Assembly: GCA_905220665.1 (NCBI GenBank)
Contig: CAJNAR010000068.1
Span: 1-35,215, forward strand
Reading direction: 5' to 3'
Source of the DNA: Albugo candida
Lineage: Eukaryota; Oomycota; Peronosporomycetes; Albuginales; Albuginaceae
DNA: 35,215 nucleotides
In this document: piece after piece, positions 10,615 to 22,737 of the stretch
Position numbering within the stretch: position 1 is the stretch's first letter
How the letters are laid out: the number at the start of each line of letters is the position of its first letter
Notes under the pieces: generated by a model
What the model saw: only the letters and a program-made list of their open reading frames with translations
The model's database searches: none
What the model was told of the DNA's origin: nothing
Position numbers and translations under genes: made by a program

Positions 10615-13600
10615 TGATCCGTTAATGCTGTGGCTTCAGTCAGATAAACTATATGAGGAAACATGACTAGGGAACATCGTGGTAAGCGTTTCATCAATCA
10701 GCCTATAAGTCGATTAGTTTAGGAATCAGATAAGGTATCCTCAAATAGTCGTTCATACTAAGCTTTTCTCGAAGTATGTAAGACAAAAAAAATAAAAATG
10801 CACCCGGTTACCGCCGGCGATATCTCGAGTACAAGCAGCAAGCAGAAAGTATTCAGGACTCTAGTGAGATTAATCCTCAGATTCACAAGCCTCAGTCCTT
10901 TCTATATTTTTCTCACATCGCGATGATACGTGCTACACTCGATGCCTTTCACGAGTCACCATTTGAGTTGAAAAAAAGCTACAGCTAACTGATTTCAGCT
11001 CGTACAATTTCTTGCTTGAAGCTTGTCTACTGGTATAACCCGCATATGCACTGATCCTTTATACTGTATCATGTGCCTAGGAACGTATCGTACATGGACG
11101 TTTTATGAATCCGACCAGAATCCAAAAAGGTTATTTTGCTTTTCAGCCTTTTTTTTCAGAATTGTGTATAGAACACCTTCATTAAGTAGTAAATATACAG
11201 GATTGCCAAAGGATTTAGAAAGATCAGAATTTTCTTGGTATTTTCATTAGTTTGCGCAGATAGATCTTATACTTGGTGTCTTTATTCGATTTTACGTTTC
11301 ATATGAATAAATCCTACACACAACTGATTTCAGCTGATACACTTTATTCCTTGGAATCGTGTGGGAATATGATCCGTTAATGCTGTGGCTTCAGTCAGAT
11401 AAACTATATGAGGAAACATGACTAGGGAACATCGTGGTAAGCGTTTCATCAATCAGCCTATAGGTCGATTAGTTTAGGAATCAGATAAGGTATCCTCAAA
11501 TAGTCGTTCATACTAAGCTTTTCTCGAAGTATGTAAGACAAAAAAAATAAAAATGCACCCGGTTACCGCCGGCGATATCTCGAGTACAAGCAGCAAGCAG
11601 AAAGTATTCAGGACTCTCGTGAGAATAATCCTCAGATTCACAAGCCTCAGTCCTTTCTATATTTTTCTCAACATCGCGATGATACATGCTACACTTAATG
11701 CCTTTCACGAGTCACCATTTGAGTTGAAAAAAAGCTACAGCTAACTGATTTCAGCTCGTACAATTTCTTGCTTGAAGCTTGTCTACTGGTATAACCCGCA
11801 TATGCACTGATCCTTTATACTGTATTCGGTGCCTAGGAACGCATCGTACATGGACGTTTTATGAATCCGACCAGAATCCAAAACGGTTATTTTGCTTTTC
11901 AGCCTTTTTTTTCAGAATTGTGTATAGAACACCTTCATTAAGTAGTAAATATACAGGATTGCCAAAGGAAATTCAGAAAGATCAGAATTTTCTTGGTATT
12001 TTCATTAGTTTGCGCAGATAGATCTTATACTTGGTGTCTTTATTCGATTTTACGTTTCATATGAATAAATCCTACACACAACTGATTTCAGCTGATACAC
12101 TTTATTCCTTGGAATCGTGTGGGAATATGATCCGTTAATGCTGTGGCTTCAGTCAGATAATCTATATGAGAAAACATGACTAGGGAACATCGTGGTAAGC
12201 GTTTCATCAATCAGCCTATAGGTCGATTAGTTTAGGAATCAGATAAGGTATCCTCAAATAGTCGTTCATACTAAGCTTTTCTCGAAGTATGTAAGACAAA
12301 AAAAATAAAAATGCACCCGGTTACCGCCGGCGATATCTCGAGTACAAGCAGCAAGCAGAAAGTATTCAGGACTCTCGTGAGAATAATCCTCAGATTCACA
12401 AGCCTCAGTCCTTTCTATATTTTTCTCAACATCGCGATGATACGTGCTACACTCGATGCCTTTCACGAGTCACCATTTGAGTTGAAAAAACGCTACAGCT
12501 AACTGATTTCAGCTCGTACAATTTCTTGCTTGAAGCTTGTCTACTGGTATAACCCGCATATGCACTGATCCTTTATACTGTATTCTGTGCCTAGGAACGC
12601 ATCGTACATGGACGTTTTATGAATCCGACCAGAATCCAAAACGGTTATTTTGCTTTTCAGCCTTTTTTTTCAGAATTGTGTATAGAACACCTTCATTAAG
12701 TAGTAAATATACAGGATTGCCAAAGGAAATTCAGAAAGATCAGAATTTTCTTGGTATTTTCATTAGTTTGCGCAGATAGATCTTATACTTGGTGTCTTTA
12801 TTCGATTTTACGTTTCATATGAATAAATCCTACACACAACTGATTTCAGCTGATACACTTTATTCCTTGGAATCGTGTGGGAATATGATCCGTTAGTGCT
12901 GTGGCTTCAGTCAGATAATCTATATGAGAAAACATGACTAGGGAACATCGTGGTAAGAGTTTCATCAATCAGCCTATAAGTCGATTAGTTTAGGAATCAG
13001 ATAAGGTATCCTCAAATAGTCGTTCATACTAAGCTTTTCTCGAAGTATGTAAGACAAAAAAAATAAAAATGCACCCGGTTACCGCCGGCGATATCTCGAG
13101 TACAAGCAGCAAGCAGAAAGTAGTCAGGACTCTAGTGAGAATAATCCTCAGATTCACAAGCCTCAGTCCTTTCTATATTTTTCTCAACATCGCGATGATA
13201 CGTGCTACACTCGATGCCTTTCACGAGTCACCATTTGAGTTGAAAAAATGTTACAGCTAACTGATTTCAGCTCGTACAATTTCTTGCTTGAAGCTTGTCT
13301 ACTGGTATAACCCGCATATGCACTGACTCCTTTATACTGTATCATGTGCCTAGGAACGTATCGTACATGGACGTTTTATGAATCCGACCAGAATCCAAAA
13401 AGGTTATTTTGCTTTTCAGCCTTTTTTTTCAGAATTGTGTATAGAACACCTTCATTAAGTAGATAATATAAGGGATTGCCAAAGGAAATTCAGAAAGATC
13501 AGAATTTTCTTGGTATTTTCATTTGATTGCGCAGATAGATCTTATACTTGGTGTCTTTATTCGATTTTACGTTTCATATGAGTAAATCCTACACAAAACT

Positions 13601-16600
13601 GATTTCAGCTGATACACTTCATTCCTTGGAATCGTGTGGGAATATGATCCGTTAATGCTGTGGCTTCAGTCAGATAAACTATATGAGGAAACATGACTAG
13701 GGAACATCGTGGTAAGCGTTTCATCAATCAGCCTATAAGTCGATTAGTTTAGGAATCAGATAAGGTATCCTCAAATAGTCGTTCATACTAAGCTTTTCTC
13801 GAAGTATGTAAGACAAAAAAAATAAAAATGCACCCGGTTACCGCCGGCGATATCTCGAGTACAAGCAGCAAGCAGAAAGTATTCAGGACTCTAGTGAGAT
13901 TAATCCTCAGATTCACAAGCCTCAGTCCTTTCTATATTTTTCTCAACATCGCGATGATACATGCTACACTCGATGCCTTTCACGAGTCACCATTTGAGTT
14001 GAAAAAAAGCTACAGCTAACTGATTTCAGCTCGTACAATTTCTTGCGTGAAGCTTGTCTACTCGCACAACCCACATATGCACTGACTCCTTGATAGTGTA
14101 TCATGTGCCTAGGAACGCATCGTACATGGACGTTTTATGAATCCGACCAGAATCCAAAAAGGTTATTTTGCTTTTCAGCCTTTTTTTTCAGAATTGTGTA
14201 TAGAACACCTTCATTAAGTAGATAATATACAGGATTGCCAAAGGAAATTCAGAAAGATCAGAATTTTCTTGGTATTTTCATTTGATTGCGCAGATAGATC
14301 TTATACTTGGTGTCTTTTTTCGATTTTACGTTTCATATGAATAAATCCTACACACAACTGATTTCAGCTGATACACTTTATTCCTTGGAATCGTGTGGGA
14401 ATATGATCCGTTAATGCTGTGGCTTCAGTCAGATAAACTATATGAGGAAACATGACTAGGGAACATCGTGGTAAGCGTTTCATCAATCAGCCTATAAGTC
14501 GATTAGTTTAGGAATCAGATAAGGTATCCTCAAATAGTCGTTCATACTAAGCTTTTCTCGAAGTATGTAAGACAAAAAAAATAAAAATGCACCCGGTTAC
14601 CGCCGGCGATATCTCGAGTACAAGCAGCAAGCAGAAAGTATTCAGGACTCTCGTGAGAATAATCCTCAGATTCACAAGCCTCAGTTCTTTCTATATTTTT
14701 CTCAACATCGCGATGATACATGCTACACTCGATGCCTTTCACGAGTCACCATTTGAGTTGAAAAAAAGCTACAGCTAACTGATTTCAGCTCGTACAATTT
14801 CTTGCTTGAAGCTTGTCTACTGGTATAACCCGCATATGCACTGATCCTTTATACTGTATTCGGTGCCTAGGAACGCATCGTACATGGACGTTTTATGAAT
14901 CCGACCAGAATCCAAAAAGGTTATTTTGCTTTTCAGCCTTTTTTTTCAGAATTGTGTATAGAACACCTTCATTAAGTAGTAAATATACAGGATTGCCAAA
15001 GGAAATTCAGAAAGATCAGAATTTTCTTGGTATTTTCATTTGATTGCGCAGATAGATCTTATACTTGGTGTCTTTTTTCGATTTTACGTTTCATATGAAT
15101 AAATCCTACACACAACTGATTTCAGCTGATACACTTTATTCCTTGGAATCGTGTGGGAATATGATCCGTTAATGCTGTGGCTTCAGTCAGATAATCTATA
15201 TGAGGAAACATGACTAGGGAACATCGTGGTAAGCGTTTCATCAATCAGCCTATAGGTCGATTAGTTTAGGAATCAGATAAGGTATCCTCAAATAGTCGTT
15301 CATACTAAGCTTTTCTCGAAGTATGTAAGACAAAAAAAATAAAAATGCACCCGGTTACCGCCGGCGATATCTCGAGTACAAGCAGCAAGCAGAAAGTATT
15401 CAGGACTCTCGTGAGAATAATCCTCAGATTCACAAGCCTCAGTCCTTTCTATATTTTTCTCAACATCGCGATGATACGTGCTACACTCGATGCCTTTCAC
15501 GAGTCACCATTTGAGTTGAAAAAAAGCTACAGCTAACTGATTTCAGCTCGTACAATTTCTTGCTTGAAGCTTGTCTACTGGTATAACCCGCATATGCACT
15601 GATCCTTTATACTGTATTCTGTGCCTAGGAACGCATCGTACATGGACGTTTTATGAATCCGACCAGAATCCAAAAAGGTTATTTTGCTTTTCAGCCTTTT
15701 TTTGCAGAATTGTGTATAGAACACCTTCATTAGGTAGATAATATAAGGGATTGCCAAAGGAAATTCAGAAAGATCAGCATTTTCTTGGTATTTTCATTTG
15801 ATTGCGCAGATAGATCTTATACTTGGTGTTTTATTCGATTTTACGTTTCATATGAATAAATCCTACACACAACTGATTTCAGCTGATACACTTCATTCCT
15901 TGGAATCGTGTGGGAATATGATCCGTTAATGCTGTGGCTTCAGTCAGATAATCTATATGAGAAAACATGACTAGGGAACATCGTGGTAAGCGTTTCATCA
16001 ATCAGCCTATAAGTCGATTAGTTTAGGAATCAGATAAGGTATCCTCAAATAGTCGTTCATACTAAGCTTTTCTCGAAGTATGTAAGACAAAAAAAATAAA
16101 AATGCACCCGGTTACCGCCGGCGATATCTCGAGTACAAGCAGCAAGCAGAAAGTATTCAGGACTCTAGTGAGATTAATCCTCAGATTCACAAGCCTCAGT
16201 CCTTTCTATATTTTTCTCAACATCGCGATGATACATGCTACACTCGATGCCTTTCACGAGTCACCATTTGAGTTGAAAAAAAGCTACAGCTAACTGATTT
16301 CAGCTCGTACAATTTCTTGCTTGAAGCTTGTCTACTGGTATAACCCGCATATGCACTGATCCTTTATACTGTATTCTGTGCCTAGGAACGCATCGTACAT
16401 GGACGTTTTATGAATCCGACCAGAATCCAAAAAGGTTATTTTGCTTTTCAGCCTTTTTTTTCAGAATTGTGTATAGAACACCTTCATTAAGTAGTAAATA
16501 TACAGGATTGCCAAAGGATTTAGAAAGATCAGAATTTTCTTGGTATTTTCATTAGTTTGCGCAGATAGATCTTATACTTGGTGTCTTTATTCGATTTTAC

Positions 16601-18190
16601 GTTTCATATGAATAAATCCTACACACAACTGATTTCAGCTGATACACTTTATTCCTTGGAATCGTGTGGGAATATGATCCGTTAATGCTGTGGCTTCAGT
16701 CAGATAAACTATATGAGGAAACATGACTAGGGAACATCGTGGTAAGAGTTTCATCAATCAGCCTATAAGTCGATTAGTTTAGGAATCAGATAAGGTATCC
16801 TCAAATAGTCGTTCATACTAAGCTTTTCTCGAAGTATGTAAGACAAAAAAAATAAAAATGCACCCGGTTACCGCCGGCGATATCTCGAGTACAAGCAGCA
16901 AGCAGAAAGTATTCAGGACTCTCGTGAGAATAATCCTCAGATTCACAAGCCTCAGTCCTTTCTATATTTTTCTCAACATCGCGATGATACATGCTACACT
17001 TAATGCCTTTCACGAGTCACCATTTGAGTTGAAAAAAAGCTACAGCTAACTGATTTCAGCTCGTACAATTTCTTGCTTGAAGCTTGTCTACTGGTATAAC
17101 CCGCATATGCACTGATCCTTTATACTGTATTCGGTGCCTAGGAACGCATCGTACATGGACGTTTTATGAATCCGACCAGAATCCAAAAAGGTTATTTTGC
17201 TTTTCAGCCTTTTTTTTCAGAATTGTGTATAGAACACCTTCATTAAGTAGTAAATATACAGGATTGCCAAAGGAAATTCAGAAAGATCAGAATTTTCTTG
17301 GTATTTTCATTAGTTTGCGCAGATAGATCTTATACTTGGTGTCTTTATTCGATTTTACGTTTCATATGAATAAATCCTACACACAACTGATTTCAGCTGA
17401 TACACTTTATTCCTTGGAATCGTGTGGGAATATGATCCGTTAATGCTGTGGCTTCAGTCAGATAATCTATATGAGAAAACATGACTAGGGAACATCGTGG
17501 TAAGCGTTTCATCAATCAGCCTATAGGTCGATTAGTTTAGGAATCAGATAAGGTATCCTCAAATAGTCGTTCATACTAAGCTTTTCTCGAAGTATGTAAG
17601 ACAAAAAAAAAAAAAATGCACCCGGTTACCGCCGGCGATATCTCGAGTACAAGCAGCAAGCAGAAAGTATTCAGGACTCTCGTGAGAATAATCCTCAGAT
17701 TCACAAGCCTCAGTCCTTTCTATATTTTTCTCAACATCGCGATGATACATGCTACACTTAATGCCTTTCACGAGTCACCATTTGAGTTGAAAAAAAGCTA
17801 CAGCTAACTGATTTCAGCTCGTACACTTTCTTGCTTGAAGCTTGTCTACTGGTATAACCCGCATATGCACTGATCCTTTATACTGTATTCGGTGCCTAGG
17901 AACGCATCGTACATGGACGTTTTATGAATCCGACCAGAATCCAAAAAGGTTATTTTGCTTTTCAGCCTTTTTTTTCAGAATTGTGTATAGAACACCTTCA
18001 TTAAGTAGTAAATATACAGGATTGCCAAAGGAAATTCAGAAAGATCAGAATTTTCTTGGTATTTTCATTAGTTTGCGCAGATAGATCTTATACTTGGTGT
18101 CTTTTTTCGATTTTACGTTTCATATGAATAAATCCTACACACAACTGATTTCAGCTGATACACTTTATTCCTTGGAATCGTGTGGGAATA
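10615..18190 (+). repeat. Copies 15-24, with CTCGTGAGAATAA subfamily
   Basis: Copies 16, 17, 20, 21, 23 and 24 share CTCGTGAGAATAA in place of CTAGTGAGATTAA; copy 18 has a recombinant CTAGTGAGAATAA. Copies 16, 20, 23 and 24 also share TATTCGGTGCC. Copies 15 and 22 share a 3-bp shortening, GGATTTAGAAAG. Copy 15 is 755 bp because it also lost one A in CTCAACATCG. Copies 16 and 17 share CAAAACGG. Copy 24 has the T of the A-rich tract replaced by A. Copy 21 has TGTTTTATTCG, two bases short. Copy 18 mostly matches copy 9 in its right part. ACTTTATT tails become the majority here. Confidence 0.9.
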
Positions 18191-20463
18191 TGATCCGTTA
18201 ATGCTGTGGCTTCAGTCAGATAAACTATATGAGGAAACATGACTAGGGAACATCGTGGTAAGAGTTTCATCAATCAGCCTATAAGTCGATTAGTTTAGGA
18301 ATCAGATAAGGTATCCTCAAATAGTCGTTCATACTAAGCTTTTCTCGAAGTATGTAAGACAAAAAAAATAAAAATGCACCCGGTTACCGCCGGCGATATC
18401 TCGAGTACAAGCAGCAAGCAGAAAGTATTCAGGACTCTAGTGAGATTAATCCTCAGATTCACAAGCCTCAGTCCTTTCTATATTTTTCTCAACATCGCAA
18501 TGATACATGCTACACTTAATGTTTTTCACGAGTCACCATTTGAGTTGAAAAAAAGCTACAGCTAACTGATTTCAGCTCGTACAATTTCTTGCTTGAAGCT
18601 TGTCTACTCGCATAACCCGCATATGCACTGACTCCTTTATACTGTATCATGTGCCTAGGAACGCATCGTACATGGACGTTTTATGAATTCGACCAGAATC
18701 CAAAAAGGTTATTTTGCTTTTCAGCCTTTTTTTGCAGAATTGTGTATAGAACACCTTCATTAAGTAGTAAATATACAGGATTGCCAAAGGAAATTCAGAA
18801 AGATCAGAATTTTCTTGGTATTTTCATTAGTTTGCGCAGATAGATGGTATACTTGGTGTCTTTTTTCGATTTTACGTTTCATATGAATAAATCCTACACA
18901 CAACTGATTTCAGCTGATACACTTTATTCCTTGGAATCGTGTGGGAATATGATCCGTTAATGCTGTGGCTTCAGTCAGATAATCTATATGAGAAAACATG
19001 ACTAGGGAACATCGTGGTAAGCGTTTCATCAATCAGCCTATAGGTCGATTAGTTTAGGAATCAGATAAGGTATCCTCAAATAGTCGTTCATACTAAGCTT
19101 TTCTCGAAGTATGTAAAACAAAAAAAATAAAAATGCACCCGGTTACCGCCGGCAATATCTCGAGTACAAGCAGCAAGCAGAAAGTATTCAGGACTCTAGT
19201 GAGATTAATCCTCAGATTCACAAGCCTCAGTCCTTTCTATATTTTTCTCAACATCGCGATGATACATGCTACACTTAATGCCTTTCACGAGTCACTATTT
19301 AAGTTGAGTAAAAGTTACAGCAAACTGATTTCAGCTCGTACAATTTCTTGCTTGAAGCTTGTCTACTGGTATAACCCGCATATGCACTGATCCTTTATAC
19401 TGTATTCTGTGCCTAGGAACGCATCGTACATGGACGTTTTATGAATCCGACCAGAATCCAAAAAGGTTATTTTGCTTTTCAGCCTTTTTTTTCAGAATTG
19501 TGTATAGAACACCTTCATTAAGTAGTAATATACAGGATTGCCAAAGGAAATTCAGAAAGATCAGAATTTTCTTGGTATTTTCATTTGATTGCGCAGATAG
19601 ATCTTATACTTGGTGTCTTTTTTCGATTTTACGTTTCATATGAATAAATCCTACACACAACTGATTTCAGCTGATACACTTTATTCCTTGGAATCGTGTG
19701 GGAATATGATCCGTTAATGCTGTGGCTTCAGTCAGATAAACTATATGAGGAAACATGACTAGGGAACATCGTGGTAAGCGTTTCATCAATCAGCCTATAG
19801 GTCGATTAGTTTAGGAATCAGATAAGGTATCCTCAAATAGTCGTTCATACTAAGCTTTTCTCGAAGTATGTAAGAGAAAAAAAAAAAAATGCACCCGGTT
19901 ACCGCCGGCGATATCTCGAGTACAAGCAGCAAGCAGAAAGTATTCAGGACTCTAGTGAGATTAATCCTCAGATTCACAAGCCTCAGTCCTTTCTATATTT
20001 TTCTCAACATCGCGATGATACATGCTACACTCGATGCCTTTCACGAGTCACCATTTGAGTTGAAAAAAAGCTACAGCTAACTGATTTCAGCTCGTTCAAT
20101 TTCTTGCTTGAAGCTTGTCTACTGGTATAACCCGCATATGCACTGATCCTTTATACTGTATTCTGTGCCTAGGAACGCATCGTACATGGACGTTTTATGA
20201 ATTCGACCAGAATCCAAAAAGGTTATTTTGCTTTTCAGCCTTTTTTTTCAGTATTGTGTATAGAACACCTTCATTAAGTAGTCAATATACAGGATTGCCA
20301 AAGGAAATTCAGAAAGATCAGAATTTTCTTGGTATTTTCATTAGTTTGCGCAGATAGATCTTATACTTGGTGTCTTTTTTCGATTTTACGTTTCATATGA
20401 ATAAATCCTACACACAACTGATTTCAGCTGATACACTTTATTCCTTGGAATCGTGTGGGAATA
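18191..20463 (+). repeat. Copies 25-27, transitional copies
   Basis: Copy 25 has the TACTCGCATAACC and GACTCC/ATCATG haplotype, AATTCG near 18,690 and GATGGTATAC near 18,843; that last variant returns in copies 43 and 45. Copy 26 has AATATC in the palindrome block, TTTAAGTTGAGTAAAAG, and a 1-bp loss in AGTAGTAATATAC. That loss joins two short frames into the longest open frame of the window (94 codons), an accident rather than a gene. Copy 27 has an uninterrupted A tract after GTAAGAG and the AATTCG variant. Confidence 0.88.
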
Positions 20464-22737
20464 TGATCCGTTAATGCTGTGGCTTCAGTCAGATAATCTA
20501 TATGAGGAAACATGACTAGGGAACATCGTGGTAAGCGTTTCATCAATCAGCCTATAGGTCAATAAGTTTAGGAATCAGACAAGGTATCCTCAATTAGTCG
20601 TTCATACTAAGCTTTTCTCGGAGTATGAAAGAGAAACAAAAAAAAAATCCACCCGGTTACCGCCGGCGATATCGCGAGTACAAGCAGCAAGCAGAAAGTA
20701 TTCAGGACTCTAGTGAGATTAATCCTCAGATTCACAAGCCTCAGTCCTTTTTATATTTTTCTCAACATCGCGATGATACATGCTACACTCGATGCCTTTC
20801 ACGAGTCACCATTTGAGTTGAAAAAAAGCTACAGCTAACTGATTTCAGCTCGTACAATTTCTTGCTTGAAGCTTGTCTACTCGCATAACCCGCATATGCA
20901 CTGACTCCTTTATACTGTATCATGTGCCTAGGAACGCATCGTACATGGACGTTTTATGAATCCGACCAGAATCCAAAAAGGTTATTTTGCTTTTCAGCCT
21001 TTTTTTGCAGAATTGTGTATAGAACACCTTCATTAAGTAGTAAATATACAGGATTGCCAAAGGAAATTCAGAAAGATCAGAATTTTCTTGGTATTTTCAT
21101 TAGTTTGCGCAGATAGATCTTATACTTGGTGTCTTTATTCGATTATACGTTTCATATGAATAAATCCTACACTCAACTGATTTCAGCTGATACACTTTAT
21201 TCCTTGGAATCGTCTGGGAATATGATGCGTTAATGCTGTGGCTTCAGTCAGATAATCTATATGAGGAAACATGACTAGGGAACATCATGGTAAGCGTTTC
21301 ATCAATCAGCCTATAGGTCAATAAGTTTAGGAATCAGACAAGGTATCCTCAATTAGTCGTTCATACTAAGCTTTTCTCGGAGTATGAAAGAGAAACAAAA
21401 AAAAAATCCACCCGGTTACCGCCGGCGATATCGCGAGTACAAGCAGCAAGCAGAAAGTATTCAGGACTCTAGTGAGATTAATCCTCAGATTCACAAGCCT
21501 CAGTGCTTTTTATATTTTTCTCAACATCGCGATGATACATGCTACACTCGATGCCTTTCACGAGTCACCATTTGAGTTGAAAAAAAGCTACAGCTAACTG
21601 ATTTCAGCTCGTACAATTTCTTGCTTGAAGCTTGTCTACTGGTATAACCCGCATATGCACTGATCCTTTATACTGTATTCTGTGCCTAGGAACGCATCGT
21701 ACATGGACGTTTTATGAATCCGACCAGAATCCAAAAAGGTTATTTTGCTTTTCATCCTTTTTTTGCAGAATTGTGTATAGAACACCTTCATTAAGTAGTA
21801 AATATACAGGATTGCCAAAGGAAATTCAGAAAGATCAGAATTTTCTTGGTATTTTCATTAGTTTGCGCAGATAGATCTTATACTTGGTGTCTTTATTCGA
21901 TTTTACGTTTCATATGAATAAATCCTACACACAACTGATTTCAGCTGATACACTTTATTCCTTGGAATCGTCTGGGAATATGATGCGTTAATGCTGTGGC
22001 TTCAGTCAGATAATCTATATGAGGAAACATGACTAGGGAACATCGTGGTAAGCGTTTCATCAATCAGCCTATAGGTCAATAAGTTTAGGAATCAGACAAG
22101 GTATCCTCAATTAGTCGTTCATACTAAGCTTTTCTCGGAGTATGAAAGAGAAACAAAAAAAAATCCACCCGGTTACCGCCGGCGATATCTCGAGTACAAG
22201 CAGCAAGCAGAAAGTATTCAGGACTCTAGTGAGATTAATCCTCAGATTCACAAGCCTCAGTCCTTTCTATATTTTTCTCAACATCGCGATGATACATGCT
22301 ACACTCGATGCCTTTCACGAGTCACCATTTGAGTTGAAAAAAAGCTACAGCTAACTGATTTCAGCTCGTACAATTTCTTGCGTGAAGCTTGTCTACTCGC
22401 ACAACCCGCATATGCACTGATCCTTTATACTGTATTCTGTGCCTAGGAACGCATCGTACATGGACGTTTTATGAATCCGACCAGAATCCAAAAAGGTTAT
22501 TTTGCTTTTCAGCCTTTTTTTTCAGAATTGTGTATAGAACACCTTCATTAAGTAGTAAATATACAGGATTGCCAAAGGAAATTCAGAAAGATCAGAATTT
22601 TCTTGGTATTTTCATTAGTTTGCGCAGATAGATCTTATACTTGGTGTCTTTATTCGATTTTACGTTTCATATGAATAAATCCTACACACAACTGATTTCA
22701 GCTGATACACTTTATTCCTTGGAATCGTGTGGGAATA
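20464..22737 (+). repeat. Copies 28-30, type C junction block
   Basis: These copies share a clustered set of changes over about 110 bp: GGTCAATAAG, CAGACAAGG, CCTCAATTAG, CTCGGAGTATGAAAGAGAAAC, and an unbroken A tract followed by TCCACCC in place of TGCACCC. Copies 28 and 29 also have GATATCGCG, which removes the CTCGAG palindrome; copy 30 has reverted to GATATCTCG, so its exchange point lies in between. The change TGC to TCC removes the ATG that opens the 63-codon frame in most copies. Copy 29 has a private AACATCATGG. Confidence 0.9.

Noticed and set aside
11508..11708. 66-codon minus-strand frame beginning MKGIKCS or MKGIECS
   Set aside because: It is open only in copies with CTCGTGAGAATAA, where a substitution removes a stop. 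There is no independent support.
19359..19643. 94-codon frame in copy 26, the longest in the window
   Set aside because: It results from a 1-bp deletion in AGTAGTAATATAC that fuses two repeat-derived frames.
20625..20816. 63-codon frame beginning MKEKQKKNPPGYRRRY in type C copies
   Set aside because: This is a different frame of the same DNA, created by the GTATGAAAG change and the length of the A tract. Copy 38 closes it with one substitution.
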